NCBI RefSeq assembly: GCF_947500835.1
Contig: NZ_CANMTQ010000001.1
Location: 434,001 to 498,000, forward strand
DNA: 64,000 bases
Direction: 5' to 3'
From: an uncultured Halomonas sp.
GTDB lineage: Bacteria; Pseudomonadota; Gammaproteobacteria; Pseudomonadales; Halomonadaceae
Positions within the stretch are counted from its first letter, which is position 1, and every line of letters starts with the position of its first letter. The translations under genes were made by a program, and so were the position numbers. This document shows positions 29,385 through 41,080 of this stretch, in pieces. The notes under the pieces are model-generated. The model was not told where the DNA came from. It saw nothing but the letters and a program-made list of their open reading frames with translations, and ran no database searches.

Positions 29385-30788
29385 ATGAACCCCGTAATCG
29401 CCCTGGTGGGCAGGCCGAACGTAGGCAAGTCCACCCTCTTCAATCGTCTGACCCGCACCCGGGACGCCCTGGTGGCGGATTTCCCGGGGCTGACCCGGGA
29501 CCGCAAGTACGGCAACGGTCAACTGGGCGGCAAGACCTATACGGTCATCGATACCGGTGGTATCAGTGGCGATGAGGAAGGCATCGATGCAGCCATGGCG
29601 GAGCAGTCCCTGGTGGCCATCGACGAAGCAGACATCGTGCTGTTTCTGGTCGATGCCCGGGATGGATTGAACGTCGCCGACGAAGCCATTGCCAACCATC
29701 TGCGGGTGAATCAGAAGAAGACCTGGCTGGTAGTCAACAAGACCGATGGGCTGGAAGAGCATTCGGCCATGGCGGACTTCTGGACCCTGGGCTTGGGCGA
29801 TCCTCACGCCATCGCCGCGGCCCATGGCCGCAACGTCACGGCGCTGATCGATGAAGTGCTGGCCCCCTTTCCCGAACGCGGCGAGGGCTATGCCACCCCT
29901 GCCACGGACAAGGGCATTCGTATCGGCGTAATCGGTCGGCCCAACGTGGGCAAGTCGACCTTGGTCAATCGTCTGCTGGGCGAGGAGCGGGTGGTGGTGT
30001 TCGACGAGGCCGGCACTACCCGGGATGCCATCGAGATCCCCTTCGAACGACGCGGGCGCCCCTACGTGCTAGTGGATACCGCCGGGGTCCGGCGGCGCAA
30101 GAACGTCAGTCTGATTGCCGAGAAGTTCTCCATCATCAAAACCCTGGAAGCGATCAAGGAGTGCCATGTCGCTATCGTGGTGCTCGATGCAAGAAGCGGG
30201 CTCGTGGAACAGGACCTGCATCTGCTCGATTATGTATTGACCTCCGGGCGTGCCCTGGTGCTGGCGGTCAACAAGTGGGACGGCCTGGAAAGCGAGCAGA
30301 AGGACAAGATGCGCGCCGACATCAAGCGGCGTCTGGGCTTCGCCGACTATGCGGATCTGCATTTCATCTCGGCGCTGCACGGCACCGCTGTGGGTGATCT
30401 GTATCCGTCCATTGAGCGCGCCTTCAAGGCCGCCAATGGCCACTGGTCCACCAACCGTCTGACCACCCTCTTGCAGGACGCGGTAAGTGAGCATCAGCCC
30501 CCCCTGGTACACGGCCGCCGTATAAAGCTGCGCATGGCCCACCAGGGCGGCAGCAATCCACCGATCATCGTCGTGCACGGTAATCAGACAAACGCGCTGC
30601 CGGAAGCCTACAAACGCTATTTGACCAACACCTTCCGTAAGGTGCTGAAGATTCGCGGTACGCCGGTGCGCTTCGAGTTTCGTTCCGGCGACAATCCCTT
30701 TGATAGCGATGCCAACGCCAGCGACCGTGAAAAAGCCAAGAAGCGGGAGCTGGCGAGAACCAAGGAAGCACGCAAGAATCGTCGCTAG
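29385..30788 (+). CDS. der: Ribosome-assembly GTPase Der (EngA)
   Basis: A double GTPase needed for 50S subunit maturation. The 467 residues hold two G domains, each with GRPNVGKST, a DTGG or DTAG switch, and NKTD or NKWD motifs, then a C-terminal KH-like domain (about 350-440) and a basic tail. The ATG at 29385 gives the normal N-terminus [17 protein letters not shown]. Its stop codon shares the CTAG at 30785-30788 with the stop of the converging DUF815 gene. Confidence 0.97.
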   Translation: MNPVIALVGRPNVGKSTLFNRLTRTRDALVADFPGLTRDRKYGNGQLGGKTYTVIDTGGISGDEEGIDAAMAEQSLVAIDEADIVLFLVDARDGLNVADEAIANHLRVNQKKTWLVVNKTDGLEEHSAMADFWTLGLGDPHAIAAAHGRNVTALIDEVLAPFPERGEGYATPATDKGIRIGVIGRPNVGKSTLVNRLLGEERVVVFDEAGTTRDAIEIPFERRGRPYVLVDTAGVRRRKNVSLIAEKFSIIKTLEAIKECHVAIVVLDARSGLVEQDLHLLDYVLTSGRALVLAVNKWDGLESEQKDKMRADIKRRLGFADYADLHFISALHGTAVGDLYPSIERAFKAANGHWSTNRLTTLLQDAVSEHQPPLVHGRRIKLRMAHQGGSNPPIIVVHGNQTNALPEAYKRYLTNTFRKVLKIRGTPVRFEFRSGDNPFDSDANASDREKAKKRELARTKEARKNRR

Positions 30789-31657
30789 CAGTCTGCCCGA
30801 CTGTCCATCTGACTGCCCACCCACTGACAGGCAAACTGCCAGGCGGCACGTCCGCTTCTGACGCCGCGCAGGGTGGCATAGCGCAATGCTTCTGCCCGCG
30901 CGTCGTCGCTCCACTGCACCTCTTGCGATAAATGAGCGACCCAGTGTCGGCACGCCTGAAGATAGGTGTCCTGATCGAAGGCATGAAAGGAAAGCCACAG
31001 GCCAAAACGATCTGAAAGCGAGATCCGCTCCTCCACCGCATCGCCGTGATGAAGCTCATCGCCGACCAGATGCGTCTGGGTGTTGTCCTCCATTGACTCC
31101 GGAAGCAGGTGACGACGGTTGGAGGTGGCATACAACAGCACATTTTTCGGCGGACCGGTCAGGGTGCCATCGAGCACGCTCTTGAGGGCCTTGTAGCCAT
31201 CGTCGCTGCCCTCGAAAGAGAGATCGTCGCAATAGACGATGAAGTGCTGCGTCGTGTTTCGCAGCTGTTGCACCAGAACCGGCAAGCCCACCAGGTCGTG
31301 ACGATCCACCTGGATGAGTCGTAACCCCTCTGGTGCCAGACTGTTGAGCAATGCCCGCACCAGGGACGACTTGCCGCTGCCTCGAGCGCCCCAAAGCAGC
31401 GCATGATTGGCTGGCAAGCCCTGCAGGAATGCTCGAGTATTGGTCAGTAACGCACGTTTTTGACGCTCGATACCGATCAGATCATCCAGGCCTATGCTGT
31501 CCCGGAGCGTAACTGCCAGCAGTTGGCCACCCAGCGGATGGCGCTGCCACAGGGCGGCCACGTCTTGCGTCCAGTCCAATTCTGGCGGCTGAGGTGGCAG
31601 CCAGGCCTCGACCCGATCGATTAGCCGACTCAAGCGTTGACTCAGTTCCGCATCCAT
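30785..31657 (-). CDS. DUF815-family AAA+ ATPase
   Basis: A 290-residue ATPase of the DUF815 family (cellular role unknown). It shows Walker [10 protein letters not shown] near residues 90-98, Walker B-like [11 protein letters not shown], sensor-like [12 protein letters not shown] and a C-terminal lid helix region. It lies at the end of the der operon in opposite orientation, and the two stop codons overlap on CTAG. AAGGAG precedes ATG 31657; an upstream start at 31681 lacks one. Confidence 0.85.
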   Translation of the reverse strand: MDAELSQRLSRLIDRVEAWLPPQPPELDWTQDVAALWQRHPLGGQLLAVTLRDSIGLDDLIGIERQKRALLTNTRAFLQGLPANHALLWGARGSGKSSLVRALLNSLAPEGLRLIQVDRHDLVGLPVLVQQLRNTTQHFIVYCDDLSFEGSDDGYKALKSVLDGTLTGPPKNVLLYATSNRRHLLPESMEDNTQTHLVGDELHHGDAVEERISLSDRFGLWLSFHAFDQDTYLQACRHWVAHLSQEVQWSDDARAEALRYATLRGVRSGRAAWQFACQWVGSQMDSRADC

Positions 31658-31767
31658 TAATACAAGGCTCCTTATTGACAATGGTTGACGCTGGAAGACA
31701 TACAGGTATCTTGAAGCTCAACACCACCCCGGTCTAGACGGTTAATACTCAGGAGTTAGAAAACCGC

Positions 31768-32562
31768 ATGAAATGGATCAACCGTAGCGCGTTGGGCGCA
31801 TTGCTCATCTCACTCGTGGCCTGCAGCCAATCCCCCACCGGGCGTTCCCAGTTGACGCTGTTTTCCGATGAACAACTCGATGAAATGGGGGAGCAAAGCT
31901 TTGCCCAGTACGAGAAAGAGCTGCCGGTGGTGCAGGGGCAAGCCAATAGCTATGTGCAGTGCGTGGCCCGAGCGATCACCCAGGAGCTTGAATCCGGCGG
32001 CCAATGGGAGGTAAAGGTGTTCAAGGACGATTCCGCCAACGCCTTCGCCCTGCCCGGCGGCCATATCGGCGTCAATACCGGGCTGCTCAATGTGGCGAAG
32101 ACGCAGGATCAACTGGCGGCGGTCATCGGTCACGAGGTGGCTCACGTGCTGGCCCATCATGCCAACGAGCGGGTCTCCCAGCAGGCGGCGACCCAGACCG
32201 GCCTATCCGTCTTTCAAGCCGCGGCTGGACTCGATAGCGCCGGTGGCCAGCAGCTAATGGGGCTGCTGGGTATGGGCGCACAGTACGGCATTTTGATGCC
32301 CTTCTCTCGCAAGCAGGAGAGCGAGGCGGATGTGCTGGGCCTGGATCTGATGGCCCGGGCCGGATTCGACCCGCGTGCCAGCATCGATCTATGGCAGAAC
32401 ATGTCTGCTGGCGGCAACGGTCAGCCGCCGGTATGGATGTCGACTCACCCCAGCCACGGTCAGCGCATCGATCTTTTGCAGGCGCAAATGAATGATGCCA
32501 TGAGCTACTACCAGCAGGCCCAGGCGGCAGGCAAGACTCCCAACTGCCAGAGCCCAGGCTGA
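31768..32562 (+). CDS. M48-family metalloprotease lipoprotein (LoiP/YcaL-like)
   Basis: A 264-residue zinc protease. A signal peptide with lipobox VACS (Cys about 19) is followed by a peptidase M48 core. The zinc site GHEVAHVLAHH (HExxH) and the third ligand in ESEADVLGLDLM are both present. It is probably anchored in the outer membrane facing the periplasm, like E. coli LoiP, where it would clear damaged envelope proteins. Its stop overlaps the next start (TGATG). Confidence 0.92.
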   Translation: MKWINRSALGALLISLVACSQSPTGRSQLTLFSDEQLDEMGEQSFAQYEKELPVVQGQANSYVQCVARAITQELESGGQWEVKVFKDDSANAFALPGGHIGVNTGLLNVAKTQDQLAAVIGHEVAHVLAHHANERVSQQAATQTGLSVFQAAAGLDSAGGQQLMGLLGMGAQYGILMPFSRKQESEADVLGLDLMARAGFDPRASIDLWQNMSAGGNGQPPVWMSTHPSHGQRIDLLQAQMNDAMSYYQQAQAAGKTPNCQSPG

Positions 32563-32819
32563 TGGCAAAGTGGGGCGCGCTGCTGCTGATTCTGCCACTG
32601 GTCATACTGATGGGCGTTTATTTCTGGGAGCTTGGCGACATTCGTGAATGCCAGCTTTCCGGCGGGCACTGGGATTATCTTGCGGCGACTTGCCGCGAAC
32701 AGCCGCAGCCTTTCGTGCCCTTCATCGAGCGACACTCGCTGATGGCGAACGGCGGCATGCTGTTCTCGGTGCTGGGGCTTGTAATGTGCTTTGTGGGGCT
32801 TTACGTCAAGCGCCGCTAA
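32562..32819 (+). CDS. Small two-helix membrane protein
   Basis: An 85-residue protein of unknown function. Hydrophobic segments at about 5-22 and 62-80 flank a central part with two Cys (CQLSGG..W..LAATC), possibly a periplasmic disulfide loop. It is translationally coupled to the M48 protease by TGATG overlap, so it may assist it or the envelope. The last residues KRR suggest a cytoplasmic end. Confidence 0.7.
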   Translation: MAKWGALLLILPLVILMGVYFWELGDIRECQLSGGHWDYLAATCREQPQPFVPFIERHSLMANGGMLFSVLGLVMCFVGLYVKRR

Positions 32820-32833
32820 GTCTTACATAACAT

Positions 32834-33643
32834 CTAGCTCGGGCGAAGTTGCTTGCGCAGGACAGCGGTTTCGGGGCGTACATTGCGCCACAGAAAGAAG
32901 GACTCCGCCGCCTGCTCGATGAGCATGCCCAGCCCGTCCGCGATGCGGGCATCGTGTTCAGCGGACCAACGCAGGAATGCCGTGGGCTCATCCGCGTACA
33001 TCATGTCGTAAGCCAGGGCGTCATCGGCAAACACATCTTCGGGCAGGGGCGGACACTCGCCGCCCAGGCTGGCGCTGGTGCCGTTGATGACCAGATCGAA
33101 GGTTCCCACTATTTCATCGAAGCCGCCGCCAGTGGTCTCCCCCAGTTCAGAAAACTCCTTGGCCAGCCGGTGTGCCTTCTCCGGGGTGCGGTTGGCAATC
33201 ATCAGGGTCGCCGGTCTTGCCGCCAGCAGGGGCTCGAGAATGCCGCGTACCGCACCTCCTGCACCGAGCACCAGAATACGCGCCTTCTCCAGCGGGGCGG
33301 CCTGAGCCTGAAGATCCCGCACCAGGCCGACACCATCGGTGTTATCACCAAAAATCTCATCGTTTCGACCCAACACCAGGGTATTCACCGCGCCGGCAAG
33401 CCGTGCTCGAGGGCTAAGCACATCGCTTAAACGATAGGCGTCTTCCTTGAAGGGCACGGTCACGTTGGCGCCGCGGCCCCCGGAGGCGGCGAAATCGCGC
33501 CAGGCGCCGGCGAAATCCTCACGCGGCGCCTCGATGGCCTCATAGGACATTTCTTCGCCGGTCTGTTCGGCGAAGGCCGCATGGATTCTGGGTGACAAGG
33601 AATGACCGATGGGATGGCCAAATACGCAGTAGCGATCGCTCAT
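32834..33643 (-). CDS. aroE: Shikimate dehydrogenase
   Basis: AroE reduces 3-dehydroshikimate with NADPH in aromatic amino acid synthesis. The 269 residues contain [17 protein letters not shown], the catalytic Lys in [11 protein letters not shown], the Asp in [11 protein letters not shown], the nucleotide loop [11 protein letters not shown] and NRTPEKA. It is last in the minus-strand set lysM-dprA-tsaC-hemF-aroE, 30 bases after hemF. Confidence 0.97.
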   Translation of the reverse strand: MSDRYCVFGHPIGHSLSPRIHAAFAEQTGEEMSYEAIEAPREDFAGAWRDFAASGGRGANVTVPFKEDAYRLSDVLSPRARLAGAVNTLVLGRNDEIFGDNTDGVGLVRDLQAQAAPLEKARILVLGAGGAVRGILEPLLAARPATLMIANRTPEKAHRLAKEFSELGETTGGGFDEIVGTFDLVINGTSASLGGECPPLPEDVFADDALAYDMMYADEPTAFLRWSAEHDARIADGLGMLIEQAAESFFLWRNVRPETAVLRKQLRPS

Positions 33644-33673
33644 AAAAAAACTCCGGCATGAATACTCGATGAC

Positions 33674-35193
<1,520 letters not shown>

Positions 35194-35272
35194 TACAGGT
35201 GCTCCGGCTCGGCAAACAGAGCGCGAATTCTAGCATGACCGCCAGCGCCCGGCAGCCGCCGCATGGCAAAGC

Positions 35273-36373
35273 CTAGCGCGGCAGACGCACCCACCCCCCC
35301 GGCGCCTGGGCCGCCCAGCCGTCGAGCTCCAATTCCAGCAGGCGCTGCTGGCAATAGGGAAAATCCCGCCCGGATAGTTCGATCAGGATGTCCAGCGGTG
35401 TTGGAGAGTCGCTGAGTAGCGCCAGCAACGCATCGTCGTTTGCTGGCAGCGTCCTGGGCGATGTATCACCAGAGGTTGAGCCAGGCATTGAAAGAGCAGG
35501 CATGCCCCACTGCCCTAGCTCGGCGAGAATATCCTCGACGCAGGTGACCAGAGTTGCGCCCTGGCGTAGCAAGGAAAGACAGCCTCGAGCCTGAGGATTG
35601 TGAATCGATCCCGGCAGCGTGAACACTTCACGGTTCTGCTCCATGGCCAGGCGTGCGCTGATCAGCGACCCGCTCTTTTCCGCCGCTTCGATGACCAATA
35701 CGCCGAGTGTCAGCCCGGTGACGATACGATTGCGTCGGGGAAAGAACGCGGGATTGGCCTTCAATTTTGGCGCATGCTCGCTGAGCAGCAAACTCTCCTG
35801 ATCCAGCATACGACGATAAAGATCCGCGTGCCGGGACGGATAAATGACATCGATACCGCAGCCCAGCACCCCGATGCTGCGTCCTCCTGCCTGCAATGCC
35901 GCGTGATGGGCGCGACCGTCAACCCCCAGGGCCATGCCGCTGACCACGCAAAAGCCCCGCTCCGCCAGCTCCGTGGCAAAGCGCGCCGTGTTGCCAAGCC
36001 CCTCCCGGGTGGGTTTTCGTGTGCCCACGATGGCAATGCCCGGTGACTCCAGCACCTCCAAGTTGCCTTTCGCCCAAAGCATTGGTGGAGTATCCGGCAA
36101 CTCATTGAGTAATTCGGGCCAGAGGCTGTGAGCGGGTGTCAGCAAATGATGTGAAGGATGTGCCGCTTCCCAGGCCAGCGCCTGGTCCAGCTTGACCTGT
36201 AGCGGACTTCGCGCTGGATGGTCGAGCCACAGCCGCAGGGCGTCCCGAGCGGGAGCAGGAAGCAATGCCAGCCAACCTTGGGGCCATTGCGGCTGGTGTT
36301 CGCGCAGTTGCGCCAGGCGTCGCGGCCCCATGCCGGGTAGCAGGGACAGCACTAACCAATCCGAAACCGTCAT
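35273..36373 (-). CDS. dprA: DNA-processing protein DprA
   Basis: DprA (Smf) loads RecA on incoming single strands in natural transformation. The 366 residues have an N-terminal HhH/SAM-like part, the Rossmann-type DprA core with IAIVGTRKPTREG, VVSGMALGVDGRAH, FPRRNRIVTGLTLGVLVIEA and LPGSIHNPQARG, and a C-terminal winged helix (about 305-366). Whether the organism is competent cannot be told. Confidence 0.95.
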   Translation of the reverse strand: MTVSDWLVLSLLPGMGPRRLAQLREHQPQWPQGWLALLPAPARDALRLWLDHPARSPLQVKLDQALAWEAAHPSHHLLTPAHSLWPELLNELPDTPPMLWAKGNLEVLESPGIAIVGTRKPTREGLGNTARFATELAERGFCVVSGMALGVDGRAHHAALQAGGRSIGVLGCGIDVIYPSRHADLYRRMLDQESLLLSEHAPKLKANPAFFPRRNRIVTGLTLGVLVIEAAEKSGSLISARLAMEQNREVFTLPGSIHNPQARGCLSLLRQGATLVTCVEDILAELGQWGMPALSMPGSTSGDTSPRTLPANDDALLALLSDSPTPLDILIELSGRDFPYCQQRLLELELDGWAAQAPGGWVRLPR

Positions 36374-36377
36374 GTTC

Positions 36378-37475
36378 TCAGCGCTGCCCCAGACGCGCGA
36401 TCAGCGCATCGTCAACTGGCGCGTGAACTCGATCACCTACCGCCAGACTACGACTGGCCTGCATGACCAGGGCATAGCTGACGCGTTCGTAGGCGTGAAA
36501 CACCATCAATTTGCCGGCGTCTTCCCCGGGCAAACGCACTGTTTGTTCGGTGATCGGATCGACCACCTTCTCGCCAAGCTGTTCAACGGCCAATACGTTC
36601 CCGGGAACGAGTCCATCGCGACGTCCCAGATTCAGCGCCACTACATCCAGGCGACCGATATAGCGCACGCCACCAGGCACTGCAAGAATCCGCCCGTCAC
36701 TCATGAGAGGCGCGGCACTAGGGCGGAATTCCGGCGTCGCCGGCAGCCCTTCCAAGGGCAGCACCTTGTCACCCGGACGAATCTCCTGGCGTGACGACGT
36801 TACCTCGAGCAGCGTGATGTCGTTTTCCTGGCGTAGAAACCGCGTTTCGCCAAGGGTTTCCATTTCAAGCCCCAAAAACTCGCCGGTATCCGGGTCCAGG
36901 TAGCGCTGCCCAGGACGATAGAGCCCATAGTACCGTCCTGCCGGCAATTCACCGCGCACATAAAGCCGATCGCCGGCGCCGCTGAGAATGCGCTGATCGT
37001 CCCCGGCCAGCACATAGGGCACGCTATCGACTTCGCCGGGGCTTACGATCCGGTTGCTCTCCAGGAAACTGCCCACGATATCCCAAGGCAATGGTGCGAT
37101 GGCGTCCCGCGCTGAAACACGACGCACCTGGGGCGAGAGCCGCAGAACGTCTTCATCGTCACGCTCTAGGCCAAGATAAGGCCGTCCATCGCGATAATAG
37201 AGATAGACACTATCCCCGGGATAGATCAGATGAGGGTTGGCGATCTGGGAATTGGCCTCCCACAACTCGGGCCACTGCCAAGGGTACTTGAGAAATCGCC
37301 CGGAAATATCCCACAGGGTGTCACCTTTGACGACTTCGTAGCGCTGCGGCGCATCGCTGCGGATATCCTCTTTCAGCGCGGCCATCGCCGGCGACAAGAG
37401 CACCATGCAGGCTGCACCCAGCGACCACCCCGTCAGACGCCGATGCCACTTGGCCTTGTTCATTGTCTTTTGCAT
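36378..37475 (-). CDS. LysM-domain exported protein
   Basis: A 365-residue periplasmic protein with an N-terminal signal peptide (about 1-32, ending AMA). A LysM domain follows at about 45-95 (YEVVKGDTLWDISGRFLKYPWQWPEL) and a long beta-rich region of unknown fold comes after it. It is conserved beside dprA in many gammaproteobacteria and is expected to bind peptidoglycan. Its start faces def, with the divergent promoter region at 37476-37703. ATG 37475 is used; 37463 (MNKAK) is an alternative. Confidence 0.88.
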   Translation of the reverse strand: MQKTMNKAKWHRRLTGWSLGAACMVLLSPAMAALKEDIRSDAPQRYEVVKGDTLWDISGRFLKYPWQWPELWEANSQIANPHLIYPGDSVYLYYRDGRPYLGLERDDEDVLRLSPQVRRVSARDAIAPLPWDIVGSFLESNRIVSPGEVDSVPYVLAGDDQRILSGAGDRLYVRGELPAGRYYGLYRPGQRYLDPDTGEFLGLEMETLGETRFLRQENDITLLEVTSSRQEIRPGDKVLPLEGLPATPEFRPSAAPLMSDGRILAVPGGVRYIGRLDVVALNLGRRDGLVPGNVLAVEQLGEKVVDPITEQTVRLPGEDAGKLMVFHAYERVSYALVMQASRSLAVGDRVHAPVDDALIARLGQR

Positions 37476-37703
37476 ATCCTGCGCTCTGCTATGTGTTCCG
37501 CGTTTGAGAACTTTTGGTTTTCGTGCGGTCCAAGAAGGTGACGCTTCCTCAAACCGAACAGCACATGAAAGACATATCGGCCAAGTTTCCCGATAGTTTG
37601 ATACTATTGCGTTCATGAGTGACGTGATGGTTCTGCTGGTGAATGAATCGTCTTACAATACGCACATATTTTCGTACCATCGGATAACGGTATTTCCAAC
37701 GTC

Positions 37704-38216
37704 ATGGCTAAATTAGAGATTCTCGAATTTCCCGATGAGCGCCTGCGTACCAAGGCAACGCCGGTCGATGTCGTCGACGACGAAATATCGACTTTGGTCG
37801 ACGATATGCTCGAAACCATGTATGCCGCCAACGGTATTGGGCTGGCAGCGACTCAGGTGGATGTACACCGACGTGTGATCGTCATGGATGTCAGCGAAGA
37901 CCGCTCTCAACCGCGGGTCCTGATCAACCCCGAGTACACGCCGATTGGCGATGAGCGTGAACCCATGCAGGAAGGCTGTCTCTCCATCCCCGAGTACTAT
38001 GCGGATGTACCGCGTGCCCTGCGGGTTCATCTCAAGGCGCTGGATCGCGATGGAAAGCCTTACGAGCTTGAGGCAGACGGCTTGCTCGCCCACTGCATTC
38101 AGCACGAACATGACCATCTCGAAGGCGTGCTGTTCGTGGATTATCTTTCGCCCCTGAAACGCGAACGGATAATGAAGAAGATGCAAAAGCGTCAGCGGCA
38201 AATGCAGGACGCTTGA
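37704..38216 (+). CDS. def: Peptide deformylase
   Basis: Def removes the N-formyl group from new proteins. The three family motifs are intact in 170 residues: [18 protein letters not shown] (metal Cys) and QHEHDHLEG (metal His pair with catalytic Glu). It is followed by a terminator-like hairpin and then fmt, its functional partner. Confidence 0.97.
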   Translation: MAKLEILEFPDERLRTKATPVDVVDDEISTLVDDMLETMYAANGIGLAATQVDVHRRVIVMDVSEDRSQPRVLINPEYTPIGDEREPMQEGCLSIPEYYADVPRALRVHLKALDRDGKPYELEADGLLAHCIQHEHDHLEGVLFVDYLSPLKRERIMKKMQKRQRQMQDA

Positions 38217-38263
38217 TTCTTTTTCCTGTCTCTCCTTCAGCCTCATTGTTCTCCTTTAGTTTT

Positions 38264-38286
38264 AAAGGCCGGTCGATCCGGCCTTT
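38264..38286 (+). terminator. Hairpin terminator between def and fmt
   Basis: A perfect 9-bp stem AAAGGCCGG/CCGGCCTTT with a 5-base loop, then GACGTTTTAG, begins 47 bases after the def stop. It looks like an intrinsic terminator, probably partial since fmt follows with no strong promoter noticed. Confidence 0.6.
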
Positions 38287-38352
38287 GACGTTTTAGTCCT
38301 TCCCTTGCTCCGTTATCATTAGGCATCTGCTCCTTCATCACGGACGATTCTG

Positions 38353-39348
38353 ATGTCGCCTTCCTTGCGAGTAATATTCGCCGGCACCCCGAACTTCGCT
38401 GCCGCCAGTCTGCAAGCGCTGATTGGCAGCGTTCATGAAGTTGTCGCCGTTTATACCCAGCCCGATCGTCCCGCCGGTCGTGGGCGCAAATTGACACCCA
38501 GCCCGGTCAAGGCGCTGGCCCTCGAGCATGACATTCCCGTGTATCAACCCATCTCCCTGAAAGAGATCGATGCCCAGCAAGCCTTGGCCGCTCTCGAGTC
38601 GGATGTCATGGTGGTGGCAGCCTACGGCCTGATCCTGCCACAGGCGGTGCTCGATACGCCGCGCCTGGGCTGTCTCAACGTGCACGCCTCGCTTCTGCCT
38701 CGCTGGCGCGGGGCCGCCCCGATTCAGCGCGCCATCGACGCCGGTGACAGCGAATCCGGCATCACCATCATGCAGATGGACGCGGGGCTCGATACCGGCG
38801 CCATGCTCTTGACTCGCAACACGCCCATCGAAGCGACAACCACCGGCGGCGAGCTGCATGATCGCCTGGCACAGCTCGGGGGAGAGGCGGTCGTCACCGC
38901 CCTGGACGACCTGGCAACCGGCAAGCTTACCCCGACGCCGCAACCCGCCGAGGGCGTGACCTACGCTCATAAGCTGTCCAAGGCTGAAGCACAGCTCGAT
39001 TTCACTTGCTCTGCCCAGGCGTTGGCGAGACGTATTCGGGCGTTCAACCCCTGGCCGGTCGCCTGGACGACTCTGAACGATCAGCCGTTACGGCTCTGGC
39101 TGGCGGAACCGGAAGAAGGCAATCCGGACGCTTCACACCAGACGAGCCAATCCGGCACATTATTGACGTCGGCGCCGGATGCGCTGCGTATCGCCTGCGG
39201 CCCAAAGGGGACCCAGGTATTGCGAGTGACCCGGGCACAGCTGCCCGGCGGCAAGGCGCTGACTGCTCAAGAACTGCTCAATGCCAAAGCCGAGCGTTTT
39301 GCGCCAGGGTCGCGCCTTGGCAATGCTGCTCAGGAGACGCATGAATGA
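38353..39348 (+). CDS. fmt: Methionyl-tRNA formyltransferase
   Basis: Fmt formylates initiator Met-tRNA using 10-formyl-THF. The 331 residues carry VIFAGTPNFAAASLQAL, the RPAGRGRKLTPSPVK loop, NVHASLLPRWRGAAPIQRAI with the catalytic Asn/His, and the C-terminal OB-like domain (about 208-320). The stop overlaps the rsmB start (ATGA), so the two genes are coupled. Confidence 0.97.
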   Translation: MSPSLRVIFAGTPNFAAASLQALIGSVHEVVAVYTQPDRPAGRGRKLTPSPVKALALEHDIPVYQPISLKEIDAQQALAALESDVMVVAAYGLILPQAVLDTPRLGCLNVHASLLPRWRGAAPIQRAIDAGDSESGITIMQMDAGLDTGAMLLTRNTPIEATTTGGELHDRLAQLGGEAVVTALDDLATGKLTPTPQPAEGVTYAHKLSKAEAQLDFTCSAQALARRIRAFNPWPVAWTTLNDQPLRLWLAEPEEGNPDASHQTSQSGTLLTSAPDALRIACGPKGTQVLRVTRAQLPGGKALTAQELLNAKAERFAPGSRLGNAAQETHE

Positions 39349-40661
39349 ATGATGCCCCCAGCGGACAGGGCGTTCGCGCCGTTGCCGCGCGCGCCCTGGT
39401 GCCAGTCCTTACCGGCAAGGGGTCCCTTGCAAGCCTCGACGACGGCGCGGTGCCGGCCCGGGATCGCGCCTTTTTGCGCGCCTTGTGCTACGGGGTGTGT
39501 CGTACCCTGCCCCGGCTCGAGGCGCTAGCCGAAGAGCTTCTGCGTAGCCCTTTCAAGGCCAGGGACGTGGATGTGCAGGCACTGCTGTTGCTGGGTATCT
39601 ATCAGCTGCTCTATCTGCGCGTTCCCCCCCACGCGGCGGTGGGTGAAACCGCCGGCGCCGCGCGCCTGCTCAATAAAGAGTGGGCGACTCGCGTGCTCAA
39701 TGGCTGTCTGCGCCGCCTGCAGCGCGAATCCGAGGATTTGCAGGCCAAGATAGATCGCGATCCCAGTACTGTCTGGCTGCATCCCCCGTGGCTGCTCAAG
39801 ACGCTACGTCAAGCCTGGCCCGAGGATTGGCAGGCGATCGCCGAGGCCAACAACCAACCCGGCCCCATGACCTTGCGTATCAACCGTCGTATTGGCAGTC
39901 GCGATGAGTATCTGACGCGCCTGGAGGCTATCGACAAGAGCGCCACTCGCTGTGAACACGCACCGAACGGCATAACCCTGGCAGAACCCTGCGATATCAA
40001 CGAACTGCCGGGATTTGCCGAGGGCGAGGCGAGCGTACAAGACGAGGCGGCGCAGCTTGCTGCTGATCTCATGGCCCCCGCACTGAACGATCAGGCCGAC
40101 GCCAAGGTGCTGGATGCCTGTTGCGCGCCGGGTGGCAAGACCGCCCATTTGCTCGAATCTTTTGATATCAACCTGACCGCCTTGGATAACGACGCGGTGC
40201 GACTTGCTCGGGTCAATGCAACCCTCAAGCGCCTGAATCTCAAGGCGCGGCTCAAGCACGCCGACGCCAGTACCCTGGATTGGTGGGATGGTGCTCCCTT
40301 CGATGCCATCCTGCTGGACGCGCCCTGCTCCGGCAGTGGCGTCATCCGACGTCATCCGGATATCAAACGGCTACGCCGCCCATCAGACATACGCGACCTG
40401 GCGGGCCTGCAAGGGCGCATGCTGGATACGCTGTGGCAAACCCTGTCCCCCGGAGGCACGCTGGTTTATGCCACCTGTTCGGTCATACCGGAGGAGAACG
40501 CGGATGCCATCGATGCGTTTCTTGACCGGACCGAAAACGCCAAGGCAACCACACCCGGCGACGTCAGCTGGGGCCGATCCGCTGGGTCAGGTCGCCAGCT
40601 GTTGCCGGTTGTCGGTGGTCATGACGGCTTTTTCTACGCACGCCTAGTCAAGATGGCGTAA
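39345..40661 (+). CDS. rsmB: 16S rRNA (cytosine-967-C5)-methyltransferase RsmB
   Basis: RsmB methylates C967 of 16S rRNA. The 438 residues have an N-terminal NusB-like domain (about 5-140) and a SAM methyltransferase domain with DACCAPGGKTAHLLE, LLDAPCSGSGVIRRHPD (releasing Cys) and YATCSVIPEENADAI (nucleophile Cys). It is part of the conserved def-fmt-rsmB-trkA cluster. Confidence 0.97.
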   Translation: MNDAPSGQGVRAVAARALVPVLTGKGSLASLDDGAVPARDRAFLRALCYGVCRTLPRLEALAEELLRSPFKARDVDVQALLLLGIYQLLYLRVPPHAAVGETAGAARLLNKEWATRVLNGCLRRLQRESEDLQAKIDRDPSTVWLHPPWLLKTLRQAWPEDWQAIAEANNQPGPMTLRINRRIGSRDEYLTRLEAIDKSATRCEHAPNGITLAEPCDINELPGFAEGEASVQDEAAQLAADLMAPALNDQADAKVLDACCAPGGKTAHLLESFDINLTALDNDAVRLARVNATLKRLNLKARLKHADASTLDWWDGAPFDAILLDAPCSGSGVIRRHPDIKRLRRPSDIRDLAGLQGRMLDTLWQTLSPGGTLVYATCSVIPEENADAIDAFLDRTENAKATTPGDVSWGRSAGSGRQLLPVVGGHDGFFYARLVKMA

Positions 40662-40763
40662 GGCGAGTTCAAGGAAACCACCTATCATTGTAATGGTGCA
40701 CAAGGCACCACATGGTAAACCCCGCATTCTGACATTCCTTCATATCGGCACAGGAGCCGTTTC

Positions 40764-40970
40764 ATGCCCAGCCACATCTACAAGAAGATCGAACTCACCG
40801 GCTCATCCCCCAAGGGAATCGAGGATGCCGTCGAGCAGGCCCTGGCCAAGGCCAATGAGTCCTTGCACGACATGCGCTGGTTCGAGGTGACCGAAACCCG
40901 AGGTCATATCGAACACGGTCGCATTGCCCATTGGCAGGTAACCGTCAAGGTCGGTATCACCCTGGACTGA
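40764..40970 (+). CDS. Dodecin flavin-binding protein
   Basis: A 68-residue dodecin: the sequence has the pattern [20 protein letters not shown], then [14 protein letters not shown] with the conserved Trp that stacks on flavin, then [12 protein letters not shown]. Dodecins form 12-mers that store or buffer riboflavin/FMN in the cytoplasm. It sits between rsmB and trkA, interrupting the usual direct adjacency, and ends at a hairpin terminator. Confidence 0.93.
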   Translation: MPSHIYKKIELTGSSPKGIEDAVEQALAKANESLHDMRWFEVTETRGHIEHGRIAHWQVTVKVGITLD

Positions 40971-40981
40971 TGTTTCACTCC

Positions 40982-41005
40982 TCGGACCCGGTTTGCCGGG
41001 TCCGA
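40982..41005 (+). terminator. Terminator-like hairpin after dodecin
   Basis: A 10-bp stem TCGGACCCGG/CCGGGTCCGA with a TTTG loop starts 12 bases after the dodecin stop, followed by ACCCTGTCTTTC. It probably separates dodecin from trkA transcription. Confidence 0.6.
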
Positions 41006-41080
41006 ACCCTGTCTTTCACCTGCCTCGCTGGTTTATGCTAGCGCCTTACAAAGGATTCTTCCCGGGCGGTTCCATCATCG

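Noticed and set aside
41006-41080. Riboswitch in the trkA leader (potassium or cyclic-di-AMP type)
   Set aside because: The leader is only about 75 bases between the dodecin terminator and the ATG, and has no recognisable riboswitch core.
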